NCBI GenBank assembly: GCA_019313245.1
Contig: JAFDBP010000210.1
Span: 1 to 52,852 of the forward strand
Direction of reading: 5' to 3'
Length of the DNA stretch: 52,852 bases
Source of the DNA: Deltaproteobacteria bacterium
GTDB taxonomy: Bacteria > Myxococcota_A > UBA9160 > SMWR01
The position numbers and the translations under genes are program-made. The notes below the pieces were generated by a model, which was given only the letters and a program-made list of their open reading frames with translations, was not told the origin of the DNA and did not search any database. This document shows positions 20,252-28,660 of the stretch, piece after piece. Positions within the stretch are counted from its first letter, which is position 1, and each line of letters begins with the position of its first letter.

Positions 20252-20295
20252 CTGGCGGTCTTGCGACCCGAGGAAATGGATAAAGGGGAAGTCAC

Positions 20296-20652
20296 ATGCC
20301 GCGAGTCAAACGAGGCGTAGCCGCGCACAAGCGCCGCAACCGCATACTCGAACAGGCCAAGGGTTACTACGGCGCAAGAAGCAAGCTGCTCAAGACGGCT
20401 CGAGAAGCCGTGGAGCACGGCTGGCGCTACGCGTACCGAGACCGCAAGCAGAAGAAGCGCACCTTCAGGGCGCTCTGGATCACTCGCATCAATGCGGCGG
20501 CGCGCGAAAACGGCTTGTCGTACAGCAAGCTGATCAGCGGGCTCAAGAGCGCGAACGTCGAAGTCGACCGCAAGATTCTCGCCCAACTCGCGGTGACGGA
20601 TCCGAAGGCGTTCGGCGAGCTCGCAGACCTCGCGAAGTCACAGTCCGCCTAG
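20296..20652 (+). CDS. rplT: 50S ribosomal protein L20
   Basis: 118 aa, basic, starting [20 protein letters not shown] with [10 protein letters not shown], the L20 signature region. It is an early 23S rRNA-binding assembly protein. In other bacteria L20 represses its own operon; no clear leader mimic was seen here. It starts 44 bp after rpmI, and pheS follows 15 bp downstream. Confidence 0.96.
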   Translation: MPRVKRGVAAHKRRNRILEQAKGYYGARSKLLKTAREAVEHGWRYAYRDRKQKKRTFRALWITRINAAARENGLSYSKLISGLKSANVEVDRKILAQLAVTDPKAFGELADLAKSQSA

Positions 20653-20667
20653 CCGGGCCAGGCGTCG

Positions 20668-21696
20668 ATGCCGGTCGGAGCCGATAACCTCGAGCGGCTG
20701 GAGGAGGAGGCGCGCCGCGAGATTGCCGCAGCCGAGAGTCTGCAGGCGCTCACGGAAGTCCGCGCCCGCTACCTCGGCAAGAAGGGCTCGGTGGCCGGTG
20801 TGCTGCGCAGCATCGGCGACCTCGCGGGCGAGGAACGCGCGCGCGTCGGGCAGCTCGCGAATGCCACCAAGCAGCGGATCGAAGAGGCGGTCGGCGAGCG
20901 CCGCGGCGCGCTCGAGCGCAGCGACCGCGATCGCGCACTCGACGCCGAGCGCATCGATACCACGCTTCCCGGTGCCGAAGAACCCCCTGCGGGCCATCTG
21001 CACCCCGTCACGCGCGTGTTCCGCGACATGGTGGAGTTCTTCACCTCGATGGGCTTCTCGATCGAAGAGGGGCCCGAGGTCGAGACCGAGTACCACTGTT
21101 TCGAAGCCCTGAACATTCCGGAAGTGCACCCCGCCCGGGACGAGCAGGACACCTTCTACGTCGAGGGCGGGAACGTACTGCGCACCCACACCTCGAACGT
21201 CCAGATTCGCGCCATGACGGGCCGAACGCCGCCGTTTCGATTCATCGCGCCGGGTCGCGTCTATCGCCACGATCTGAGTCCCCGACACTATCCGATGTTT
21301 CACCAGATCGAGGGATTCCTCGTCGACGAAGACGTCAGTTTTGGCGATCTGAAGGGCGTGCTGTACGCGTTCGGTCGCCATCTGATGGCGCGCGAGATCG
21401 AGTTGCGATTTCGCGCCAATCACTTTCCGTTCACGGAACCCTCCGCCGAAATGGACTACGCGTGCTTGTTGTGCGACCGCCAGGGTTGCGGCGTCTGCTC
21501 GAACAGCGGTTGGATCGAGTGGGGGGGCTGCGGAATGATTCACCCCCAGGTGCTCGAAAACTGCGGGATCGACTCCGATCGCTACCAGGGCTTCGCGTTC
21601 GGGATGGGCGTCGATCGCACCGCACTGCTGCGCTACGGCATCCCGAACATCCGACTGCTCTTCGAAGGCGATCTGCGCGTGTTGGGGCAGGTCTGA
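20668..21696 (+). CDS. pheS: Phenylalanyl-tRNA synthetase alpha subunit
   Basis: 342 aa. An N-terminal coiled-coil arm (about 1-90) is followed by the class II catalytic core with HPVTRVFRDMVEFFTSMGFS, LRTHTSNVQIRAM and the motif 3 region GMGVDRTALLRYGIPNIR. It works as an alpha2beta2 tetramer with PheT. The stop overlaps the pheT start by one base (TGATG at 21694-21698), indicating translational coupling. Confidence 0.96.
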   Translation: MPVGADNLERLEEEARREIAAAESLQALTEVRARYLGKKGSVAGVLRSIGDLAGEERARVGQLANATKQRIEEAVGERRGALERSDRDRALDAERIDTTLPGAEEPPAGHLHPVTRVFRDMVEFFTSMGFSIEEGPEVETEYHCFEALNIPEVHPARDEQDTFYVEGGNVLRTHTSNVQIRAMTGRTPPFRFIAPGRVYRHDLSPRHYPMFHQIEGFLVDEDVSFGDLKGVLYAFGRHLMAREIELRFRANHFPFTEPSAEMDYACLLCDRQGCGVCSNSGWIEWGGCGMIHPQVLENCGIDSDRYQGFAFGMGVDRTALLRYGIPNIRLLFEGDLRVLGQV

Positions 21697-24116
21697 TGCG
21701 CGTATCGCTTCGATGGCTGGCGGAGTTCATCGATCTCCCCACAGAAGCCGAACTCGTCGAGCGCCTCACGCTCGCCGGTTTCGAAGATGTCGAGATCAGC
21801 TCGACGGGCCCCGATCTTTCCGAGATCCGGGTGGGCCTGGTTCGCGAGTGCGGGCGGCATCCGAATGCGGATCGACTCTCCGTCTGCCGGGTGGACATCG
21901 GTGGCGGTGAGTTGATCGAAGTGGTCTGCGGCGCACCGAACGTCGCGGCGGGGCAGAAGATCGCCTTCGCGGAGGTTGGAACGGTGCTGCCCGATGGCAC
22001 GAAGCTCAAGCGCGCCAAGATCCGAGGCGTCGTATCCACGGGAATGATCTGCTCGGATCGAGAGCTGCAACTCGGAGACGACCACGACGGCATTCGGGTG
22101 CTGGATCCCGAAGCGCCGGTAGGCGCTCCGTTGCCCGAGGTGGTTTCGATCGGAGAGCGCGAGTTGGAGATCGGCATCACGCCGAATCGCGGCGACGCGA
22201 CCTCTCTGATCGGATTGGCGCGGGAGGTCCGGGCGCTCTTTGACGGCGAACTGCGCGTACCCGAAACGGAGCCGCCCGAAACCGGTGCGCCGGCTTCGGA
22301 TGCGATTCGAATCGAGATCGACGCCCCCGACGACTGCCACCGCTACGTGGCGCGGATCGTGCGGGGCGTGCGCGTGGGCGCTTCACCGGACTGGCTGGTC
22401 GCGAAGCTCGCCGCCTCGGGCATTCGCTCGATCAACAACGTCGTCGACGTCACCAATCTCGTGTTGCTGGAGTTCGGGCAACCGCTGCACGCCTTCGATC
22501 TGGCGAAACTGAGCGGTGATGTGATCAAAGTTCGACGCGCCACGGCCGGCGAAAAAATCATCACCCTCGACGGCGAAACCCGCGAGCTCTGCACCGAAGA
22601 CCTGGTGATCTCGGACTCGGAGAGCGCGATCGCGCTGGCTGGCGTGATGGGTGGGGCGAATAGCGAGGTGGGCGATGCGACCACCGACATCCTGATCGAG
22701 AGCGCGCACTTCCATCCGAGCCGCGTTCGCGTCGCCGCGAAGCGCTACGGGCTGAAGACCGAAGCCTCGTATCGGTTCGAGCGCGGTGTGGATCGGCTCG
22801 GCATCGGGCGGGCCGCCGATCGCGCGGCGCGTTTGATCGCCGAGCTCGCGGGCGGCGAGGTGGCGGCGGGCAGCGCGACCGCCGAAGGTGCGGCGCCGTC
22901 GTTCACCGAGGAGATCCGCTTTCCAACCGATCGATCGAACAAACTGCTCGGCACGGCGCTTTCGAAGCCGGAGATGGCGGCGCTGCTCGAGCGGGTGGGC
23001 GTCCGCTGTACGGATGCGGAAGGGGAGGATCTCCTCTGCGCGATTCCATCCCATCGCACCGACCTCCACCGCCATCAGGACCTTTCGGAAGAGGTCGCGC
23101 GGATTCACGGTTACGACCGGATCCCGGTCACGGAGCCGATCGGGGTGTTGCGCGGTGTCGAGCGACCCCGGCTCTGGCGCGTCGCGGAAAGCGCCCGAGA
23201 CGCGCTGGTGGCCGCGGGCCTGACCGAGTGCCAGACGCTGCCGTTTCTGAACGCCGAGTGGCTCGAGGCGCTTCAGCTGGCCGCCGACGATCCGCGGTGC
23301 CGCACGCTGAGGCTCGTAAACCCCATTCGCGAAGAGGAGCCGCTGCTTCGCACGACGCTGCTCCCCTCGATCCTTCGCATCGTCCAGCAGAACCGCAGCC
23401 GCCAGCTGGGGCGAATCGAGATCTTCGAGCTGGGCCGCCTGTTCCGCACGGACGGGGCGCCCTCGCAGTGGGGTGGCGATCTGCCGCGGGAATCGCTGAG
23501 CCTGGTGGCGGCGCTCGCGGAGCGGGACGAAAAGGGGCTCTGGGAGGCTCCAAATTCGCCCCCGCTCTTCTTCAAACTCAAGGGCATCGCAAAAAAGCTT
23601 TTGAACCAGCTGGGTTATGTGGCATGGTTTCCGAGCGCGAGCCTTCCGCCCCATCTGCATCCCGGGGCCGCGGCTGCGCTCGAGGTGGAGGGGGTGGTGA
23701 TCGGATCGGTCGGGGAACTCCACCCGGATGTCGCCACGGCATTCGGACTCGATCTCGGCTGTGCGGTGATGGAGTTGGATCTCGAGGCCCTGCAGGCGTT
23801 GCCTCAGCGGGAGGTTCAGTTCCGCGAAGTGTCGCGGCAACCGAGCGTCCGGCGCGACCTGGCGGTGGTCGTCGACATCGACCAGCCGGCGGGCGAGGTG
23901 CTCGAGGCGATTCGCAAGACTGGCGGGAAGGACTTGATCTCAGTGGAGTTGTTCGATCGTTACGCGGGCAAGGGGATTGCCGAGGGGCGGACCAGCCTCG
24001 CATTTCGGCTGGTCTTCCAGCGATTCGATCGGACTCTCAAGGACGAGGAAGTGACGAAGTCGACCGATCGCATCGTCAAGATGTTGGCGCATCGGTTCAA
24101 GGGAGAGCTCCGTTAG
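21696..24116 (+). CDS. pheT: Phenylalanyl-tRNA synthetase beta subunit
   Basis: 806 aa. An N-terminal tRNA-binding (EMAP/OB) domain (about 40-150, HPNADRLSVCRVDIGGGE) is followed by the B3/B4 editing region, B5 (RFPTDRSNKLLG-like), the catalytic-like core and the C-terminal FDX-ACB domain (SRQPSVRRDLAVVVD to the end). ATG 21696 overlaps the pheS stop; the longer open frame upstream is a shadow of pheS. ihfA follows 23 bp downstream. Confidence 0.95.
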   Translation: MRVSLRWLAEFIDLPTEAELVERLTLAGFEDVEISSTGPDLSEIRVGLVRECGRHPNADRLSVCRVDIGGGELIEVVCGAPNVAAGQKIAFAEVGTVLPDGTKLKRAKIRGVVSTGMICSDRELQLGDDHDGIRVLDPEAPVGAPLPEVVSIGERELEIGITPNRGDATSLIGLAREVRALFDGELRVPETEPPETGAPASDAIRIEIDAPDDCHRYVARIVRGVRVGASPDWLVAKLAASGIRSINNVVDVTNLVLLEFGQPLHAFDLAKLSGDVIKVRRATAGEKIITLDGETRELCTEDLVISDSESAIALAGVMGGANSEVGDATTDILIESAHFHPSRVRVAAKRYGLKTEASYRFERGVDRLGIGRAADRAARLIAELAGGEVAAGSATAEGAAPSFTEEIRFPTDRSNKLLGTALSKPEMAALLERVGVRCTDAEGEDLLCAIPSHRTDLHRHQDLSEEVARIHGYDRIPVTEPIGVLRGVERPRLWRVAESARDALVAAGLTECQTLPFLNAEWLEALQLAADDPRCRTLRLVNPIREEEPLLRTTLLPSILRIVQQNRSRQLGRIEIFELGRLFRTDGAPSQWGGDLPRESLSLVAALAERDEKGLWEAPNSPPLFFKLKGIAKKLLNQLGYVAWFPSASLPPHLHPGAAAALEVEGVVIGSVGELHPDVATAFGLDLGCAVMELDLEALQALPQREVQFREVSRQPSVRRDLAVVVDIDQPAGEVLEAIRKTGGKDLISVELFDRYAGKGIAEGRTSLAFRLVFQRFDRTLKDEEVTKSTDRIVKMLAHRFKGELR

Positions 24117-24139
24117 CGAGTATTACGGGAGATACACGT

Positions 24140-24466
24140 ATGACCAAGGCTGACATCGTCGAACAGATCTACGAGCAGGTGGGGTTCTCGAAGAAGGAAT
24201 CCGCAGAGCTGGTAGAGAAGGTTTTCGATGCCATCAAAACCACGCTCGCCGAAGGCGAGAAGGTGAAGATCTCGGGTTTCGGGAATTTTGTCGTGCGCGG
24301 CAAGAACTCACGCAAGGGCCGCAATCCCCAGACGGGCCAGGAAATTCTTCTGGAAGCGCGCAAAGTGCTCACCTTCAAACCCAGTCTCGTGCTAAAGAAT
24401 CTCTTGAACGACGAAGAGACCCCGACGGGTGGAAGCAGCTTGGATGGGGCCGGCCGCATAGAGTAG
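24140..24466 (+). CDS. ihfA: Integration host factor alpha subunit (HU/IHF family)
   Basis: 108 aa DNA-bending protein. The HU/IHF fold reads MTKADIVEQIYEQVGFSKKE, then VKISGFGNFVVRGK and the arm GRNPQTGQ carrying the DNA-intercalating Pro. A 12-residue tail follows the usual end. The position directly after pheT is the classical pheST-ihfA arrangement and supports IHF-alpha rather than HU. The start ATG 24140 has GGGAG upstream. Confidence 0.93.
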   Translation: MTKADIVEQIYEQVGFSKKESAELVEKVFDAIKTTLAEGEKVKISGFGNFVVRGKNSRKGRNPQTGQEILLEARKVLTFKPSLVLKNLLNDEETPTGGSSLDGAGRIE

Positions 24467-24537
24467 CCGGCGGGCAGCAGAAACCCGGAGGCCAATTCGC
24501 ACTTCGTCGATCGACTCTCTTCGTCGAGCTGCTTTGA

Positions 24538-24957
24538 GTGGGGGGGCAATTGGCAGACGAGATCACGTCGCAAAGCAAGGACCAGACCGCGAATGGCAAC
24601 GCCGAACGCGAAGAGGACACCCAGGGCAAACGCTACTACCGAATCGGTGAAGTCAGTCGCATCACCGGTGTGAAGCCCTATGTGCTCCGCTACTGGGAAT
24701 CCGAATTTCGCTGGATGGCGCCACAGAAGTCGCGATCGAAACAGCGCCTGTACCGCCGCCGCGACATCGACATGATCCTGCTGATCAAGAAATTGCTCTA
24801 CGAACAGCGCTTCACGATTGCGGGCGCGCGCAAGAAATTGCGCGAGTTCGGTGCGGGGCGCGCGCTCGAGTCGGGCAATCTCGCGATCGAGACGGATCAC
24901 CGCTCCCGCTATCGAAAGATACGCTCCGAACTCGAATCGATCCGCGCGACGCTCTGA
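24538..24957 (+). CDS. MerR-family transcriptional regulator
   Basis: 139 aa. A polar N-terminal extension (about 30 residues) precedes the winged HTH: YYRIGEVSRITGVKPYVLRY followed by WESEF, KQRLYRRRDID and a dimerisation helix. The effector domain is absent, as in the small MerR-like regulators often found right after ihfA in deltaproteobacteria. The start is GTG 24538; TTG 24550 is an alternative. The stop codon lies inside a 9-bp hairpin shared with the convergent gene. The target is unknown. Confidence 0.85.
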   Translation: MGGQLADEITSQSKDQTANGNAEREEDTQGKRYYRIGEVSRITGVKPYVLRYWESEFRWMAPQKSRSKQRLYRRRDIDMILLIKKLLYEQRFTIAGARKKLREFGAGRALESGNLAIETDHRSRYRKIRSELESIRATL

Positions 24958-24976
24958 ACCGACAGGTTCGGTTCAG
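24954..24976. terminator. Bidirectional hairpin between convergent genes
   Basis: CTGAACCGA (24954-24962) and TCGGTTCAG (24968-24976) form a perfect 9-bp stem with a 5-nt loop. The arms contain the TGA of the MerR gene (24955-24957) and the complement of the minus-strand stop (24973-24975), so one hairpin serves both transcripts. There is no T tract on either side. Confidence 0.6.
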
Positions 24977-25440
24977 GCGTTCTCGCACCTGGGCAATTCG
25001 AAACGGATCCCCGACACCAGCCCGAGCCAGATCGGCCCGGTGCGCTCGAAACGAATCGCCTTGGTGGCGCCCTCCGATTCGATCTCGACCGCCGCTTGGG
25101 TGATTTCGATGCGATCGTCCATTTCGCCAATCCCGCGCACGTTGGGGATCGGCTCGAACCCCTTGCGCAGGTAGACGCCCGACACGGTTTCCGCGTCGAT
25201 CGGCGGGGTGGTCGGATCGTTGAGTTCCGGGTGATCGACGTTGGTCTCCGGGTCATCCGGTTGTCCCAGGACGTAGACGTCCTCGTGGCCCCGCTGGCGC
25301 GCGTGGCCCTTGTGGAGTTCGAGGCGAAATTCGCGGCCGCAGGGGCCGTGAAGGCCGAGGTAGAGTGGATCGTCGGAGCCCGACATTCGGTGTTTTCCGA
25401 CATTGAGTGTTACCCGTATCCGAACCAGCTTCCCACCCAC
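24973..25440 (-). CDS. Small protein with PLAT/LH2-like features
   Basis: 155 aa, no clear signal peptide. It begins VGGKLVRIRVTLNVGKHRMS and continues SDDPLYLGLHGPCGREFRL, with later DVYVLG and MDDRIEITQAAVEI. The beta-rich pattern and the spacing of SDDPLYLGL..G to the later strand recall PLAT/LH2 (lipoxygenase-type) domains; this is pattern recognition only. GTG 25440 is chosen because AGGAGGG lies 6 bp upstream on the minus strand. The frame is open further upstream but would run into the divergent gene. A hairpin (25456-25480) abuts the ribosome-binding site. Confidence 0.6.
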   Translation of the reverse strand: MGGKLVRIRVTLNVGKHRMSGSDDPLYLGLHGPCGREFRLELHKGHARQRGHEDVYVLGQPDDPETNVDHPELNDPTTPPIDAETVSGVYLRKGFEPIPNVRGIGEMDDRIEITQAAVEIESEGATKAIRFERTGPIWLGLVSGIRFELPRCENA

Positions 25441-25455
25441 GGAATGCCCTCCTGG

Positions 25456-25480
25456 TGCATCGGGTGCGACGCTCGATGCA
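25456..25480 (-). promoter_or_regulatory. 5'-UTR hairpin next to the SD of the PLAT-like gene
   Basis: TGCATCG (25456-25462) and CGATGCA (25474-25480) are a 7-bp inverted repeat with an 11-nt loop. On the minus strand it ends 2 bases before AGGAGGG, so folding or protein binding could affect ribosome access. As DNA it could equally be an operator. Confidence 0.35.
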
Positions 25481-25512
25481 CTCGATTGCTGCGTTTCCAA
25501 CGAACGGCCAAA

Positions 25513-25542
25513 AGGGTAGAGCGGTGGCTGCCGAAGGGTCAA
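25513..25542 (-). promoter_or_regulatory. Possible promoter of the PLAT-like gene
   Basis: On the minus strand TTGACC (plus 25537-25542) and TACCCT (plus 25513-25518) are 18 bp apart in the 241-bp divergent region. The -35 is good and the -10 is poor. Confidence 0.3.
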
Positions 25543-25681
25543 GCTGAGCAGCGGCGATCGAGCCTCGAATGCCTCGATTGGCCAAATACCCGGCTGAGAC
25601 CGACATTGTGAGGCGGTTGCTACAACTGGAGTCGCCGCGCCAAGCTGGCCGGTTGCTTCGACAGGGAGATTTCGGGGCGCG

Positions 25682-27220
25682 ATGCCGCAGCCGTTCAAAG
25701 AGCACGCCACCCACGATCCGTTTGCGATCACGCCGGATCCGAACGTCTACGTGCCGCGCTCGGCGACCGAAACCGCGCGTAGGGATCTACTGCGTTCCGC
25801 CTGCAATCCCGCCAAGACCACTGCGCTGATCGGTCCGCCCGGGCTCGGCAAGACGCTCCTGCTTCATCTGCTCGTGAAGGAAGCTCCGGAAGACCTGCAA
25901 ACCGTCTATCTCCCCTACGCCGCGCTGCCGCCCGAGGAACTCTGCAGCTGGGCGCTCGGGCTGCTGGGTCTGCCGGGAAGTGAAGATCCGATCGAGGCTT
26001 TGCGGGCGCACGGCAGGGCTTTGTCCGAGCGCGGAGCCTCGCTGCTGCTGTTGATCGACGACGCCGGTGCGATGCCGATCGCGACCGCGCGCTGGGCCGG
26101 GGAACTCGTGCGGAATTCGGGCGGCAGCGTTCGCTTGCTGATTGCCGCTTCGGACAACGCAACGGGCAACCGCACCATCGCCGCAATCGGCTCCAACTTC
26201 GACATCGTCCACTTCGACGAGCCGATGACGCAGAGCGAAACGAGTGAATACATCGACGGGCGGCTCGCACTTGCGCGGGTGCCCGATTCGGTCCGCGCGC
26301 GCTTCGACACCCAGACGGTTCGCCTGCTGCATCGCATTTCCGCGGGAATTCCTAGACGCCTTCACTCGGCGGCGATGGCGATCCTGCAGGAGATTCCCGG
26401 GGTGGCGATGGAGGCGCGCGCTGAGTCAGCGTCGGCAGCCGTCGAAGCGCCGGCAACGCCCGCCGATGCGTCAGTCGAGTCGGCCGCTTCGGAGCGCGCG
26501 ATCGACGTTCGGCGCGAGGAACGCCGCGTATCGAATCGGCGTGCTCAGCCGGAAGGTGTCGAAGTGCGCGTAGGGCTAAGTGGCTCAACCGAACCGAAGG
26601 GCCGCCGCGCCGAAGATCGCGAGAAGGCGGCACCTCGCACCAGTGAGTCCGCTGCCGAGGAATTCGACGAATCCGCGCCGATCGAAGCTGAAGTTCCCGA
26701 TCGAAAGCCGCCGATCTCGCGCCGGATACTGCCGGCATCGCGGCGATCGATCGCCTTGGGATCACTTTTCATCGCTTTCGCCGCGGTGGCGATCCCGGTG
26801 ATCCGCTCGATCCTCTCGGAGCCGCGCCCAAATGCGAGGGCCGATTGGCAAGGGAAGTTGCGCGAGTCGATCCCGGCAGCGCTTGGTGCCCCGAGCGAGA
26901 GGATCGAATCCAGTGGCTCGATGGCGCGCGACGGCGTCACGGAAACCGGGGCGGTCGTCGATGCGGCGGAACCTCAAATCGTCGCCTCGCCCGTTGTCGC
27001 GCCGCCGCCCGCCGAACCCCCGGAACTGTTTGCGGTGCAGATCAACGCAACGCCCTGGGCGACTGTCGAAGTCGACGGAATCGATCTCGGCGCAACCCCC
27101 CTCGCGAACATCCCGCTTTTCGGCGGTGAGCACTCGTTTCGCGTCAAGATGCCGGATGGGCGCATCATCGACCGAATCGTCGAAATCGACGCCGACAAGC
27201 GATTCATCAGCTTCGAATAA
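25682..27220 (+). CDS. AAA ATPase (ExeA/GspA-like) with TM segment and PEGA domain
   Basis: 512 aa. The N-terminal AAA domain (about 1-240) has Walker A GPPGLGKT and Walker B LLLLIDDAG, preceded by the ExeA-like opening MPQPFKEHATHDPFAITPDP. A polar, low-complexity linker (about 245-345) leads to one membrane segment (SIALGSLFIAFAAVAIPVI) and a C-terminal PEGA domain (about 445-512, INATPWATVEVDGIDLGATP). The topology implies a cytosolic ATPase tied to a periplasmic or outer-face beta domain. ExeA/GspA proteins help place type II secretion pores with a peptidoglycan-binding partner. Here PEGA replaces the usual peptidoglycan-binding module and no partner is visible, so the role is inferred only. 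Confidence 0.8.
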   Translation: MPQPFKEHATHDPFAITPDPNVYVPRSATETARRDLLRSACNPAKTTALIGPPGLGKTLLLHLLVKEAPEDLQTVYLPYAALPPEELCSWALGLLGLPGSEDPIEALRAHGRALSERGASLLLLIDDAGAMPIATARWAGELVRNSGGSVRLLIAASDNATGNRTIAAIGSNFDIVHFDEPMTQSETSEYIDGRLALARVPDSVRARFDTQTVRLLHRISAGIPRRLHSAAMAILQEIPGVAMEARAESASAAVEAPATPADASVESAASERAIDVRREERRVSNRRAQPEGVEVRVGLSGSTEPKGRRAEDREKAAPRTSESAAEEFDESAPIEAEVPDRKPPISRRILPASRRSIALGSLFIAFAAVAIPVIRSILSEPRPNARADWQGKLRESIPAALGAPSERIESSGSMARDGVTETGAVVDAAEPQIVASPVVAPPPAEPPELFAVQINATPWATVEVDGIDLGATPLANIPLFGGEHSFRVKMPDGRIIDRIVEIDADKRFISFE

Positions 27221-27282
27221 AGCCCCGCTCCCGGCGGGCCCGTCGACAGAACGCTCCACACCCGCTAACTCTGCCCGGGTGT

Positions 27283-27359
27283 CGGGCCGTGGCGCAGCTT
27301 GGTAGCGCGCTTGACTGGGGGTCAAGAGGTCGCGAGTTCGAATCTCGCCGGCCCGACCA
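27283..27359 (+). tRNA. tRNA-Pro (GGG)
   Basis: A 77-nt cloverleaf. The acceptor CGGGCCG pairs with CGGCCCG, and the anticodon stem CTTGA/TCAAG carries loop CTGGGGG (anticodon GGG). The T arm contains GTTCGAATC. CCA is encoded (27357-27359). It sits alone, 62 bp after the AAA-PEGA gene. Confidence 0.95.
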
Positions 27360-27553
27360 TGCCTCATCTCGTGCCGCCACGGGAAGGGCAAATCGCTGCA
27401 ATTTTGGGCTCTGCTGGGGTCTCCGCACCTCGGGCGGGTCGGCGAATGCGGGCCAATCCCGCTCCCTAGCCGTGCCCGTGACCCGATGGCCTCGAAAGCC
27501 GTTCCGGGATCGCATTTCGACTGCACGGGCTACCGAAAATCCGCTGTAATTCA
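27360..27553. other. Intergenic region after tRNA-Pro, no gene seen
   Basis: No ORF with coding character is visible here. The region leads to a terminator-like hairpin (27554-27580) and then a promoter with a large dyad (27583-27633). It may be tRNA 3' trailer. Confidence 0.5.
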
Positions 27554-27580
27554 AGCGCTTGGGTTTGAGTGCTCTTTTTT
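27554..27580 (+). terminator. Intrinsic terminator upstream of 27671
   Basis: AGCGCT (27554-27559) pairs with AGTGCT (27568-27573), with one G-U pair and an 8-nt loop, followed by C and six T (27575-27580). It probably ends the tRNA-Pro transcript. Confidence 0.45.
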
Positions 27581-27582
27581 GG

Positions 27583-27633
27583 TTGAGGTTCGACAGTTGC
27601 CGAGATATAGGTAGTTACCCCTATACTGTCGAA
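27583..27633 (+). promoter_or_regulatory. Promoter overlapped by a nested inverted repeat
   Basis: TTGAGG (27583-27588), a 17-bp spacer and TATAGG (27606-27611) form a sigma70-type promoter. The -10 is inside a nested dyad: outer arms TTCGACAG (27589-27596) and CTGTCGAA (27626-27633), and inner arms TATAGG (27606-27611) and CCTATA (27620-27625). The outer arms flank the -10 symmetrically, as expected for a repressor operator, or they may fold in the leader RNA. Confidence 0.5.
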
Positions 27634-27670
27634 CTCGATTCCCGAGGCAAGCCTCGGATCGCGGGGAGAA

Positions 27671-28363
27671 TTGGTCGAGGACGGCTCAGGCGTGGAAAAG
27701 ACGGCGGAATTCACTTCGGGACAAGTATCTGGACCGAGTGCTCGCGCGCGCACCGAAGAGCGGCGCGGTTCGGATCGGCGCCGCCGAGCTGGGCACGGAG
27801 AAGAGCTGCGCACCGAGCTCAAGCTCGCGAGGCAGCAGCGCCGCACCTTCGCAATCCTGGCAGCGCTCCTGCTCGTCAGCTTCCTCTGCCTAACGGTTTG
27901 GTCGTTGCGTGAGCAGTCAATCCTCGGTGCCGTCGTGAGCAGCAAGCAGGAGCGGATCGCAAAACTCACCGAGCAACTCGCCTCGACGACGACCGCGCTC
28001 GAGGAGTCTCGTCTCGCCGTCGATTCGCTGGTCAATCATCGAATTCCCGGCCTGTTGCCGTTCCGGGTCGACGAGCCCGTCGAGGTCGACACCCGATTCG
28101 TCCAAGAACTCAGCTTCAAGCCCGCGGCGCCCCCCATCTTCGGTCACGAGTGCAAGCTCGTCGTCGAGAACGACTCGAACTCCGAAATCCGACCCGCGCT
28201 GAGTGTCATCCTGTTCAACGATGTCGGTTTCGAGTTGGCGCGGGCGCAGCTCACCGATGGTCTTCTCGACGAACTGCGCGTCGGCGAGATCCGGAGTTTC
28301 TTCGCCACCCTCGAGATCGCGGAGGGCAGCGTCCCCAAATACTTCCTCGTATCCTCCGAGTGA
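27671..28363 (+). CDS. Single-pass membrane protein with coiled coil, unknown function
   Basis: 230 aa. An N-terminal cytosolic part rich in Arg/Glu (about 1-55) is followed by one membrane helix (TFAILAALLLVSFLCLTVWS) and a periplasmic coiled coil (about 80-115, KQERIAKLTEQLASTTTALE). A beta-type C-terminal domain follows (FGHECKLVVENDSNSEI, VILFNDVGFELARAQL). The TTG 27671 start follows a GGGGAG site and a hairpin CCGAGG/CCTCGG at 27642-27657; GTG 27692 is an alternative. The promoter with a dyad at 27583-27633 suggests regulated expression. Not recognised. Confidence 0.7.
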   Translation: MVEDGSGVEKTAEFTSGQVSGPSARARTEERRGSDRRRRAGHGEELRTELKLARQQRRTFAILAALLLVSFLCLTVWSLREQSILGAVVSSKQERIAKLTEQLASTTTALEESRLAVDSLVNHRIPGLLPFRVDEPVEVDTRFVQELSFKPAAPPIFGHECKLVVENDSNSEIRPALSVILFNDVGFELARAQLTDGLLDELRVGEIRSFFATLEIAEGSVPKYFLVSSE

Positions 28364-28660
28364 GCGGCAACGCGACCCTGCCTCGGCCAGAGATGCCGGC
28401 GCCCGCCGCCATTCGAGCGACGCGAGCGCGCCCGACTGGTTGGATGCGACCCCCCTTCGAAGCGGCCCCATTTCGATTCCCGCAAAAAAAGATCGAATCG
28501 AAAAAGAGCTGCGAACCGGCCCATTTCGGGCTCGAGGTTCATCTTCGAGAGCGATTTTCCGTTTGGCGGCGGCGATTTCGCGCGTTGGGAGACTTCACCC
28601 GCGCGGCCGGGCGACCGATATGCCGGACTCGATGCGTTGCACTTTGAGGGGGGACAGCCG
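28364..28660. other. Intergenic region with one inverted repeat
   Basis: 297 bp without a convincing gene. TTTCGATTC (28471-28479) and GAATCGAAA (28495-28503) form a 9-bp inverted repeat around an A-rich 15-nt loop. It may be a terminator for the preceding gene or an operator. A short repeat, GGCCC(C)ATTTCG, occurs near 28463 and 28518. Confidence 0.4.

Noticed and set aside
21462-21695. Upstream extension of pheT
   Set aside because: Shadow within the end of pheS; PheT homologues start at MRVSLRWLAEF, ATG 21696.
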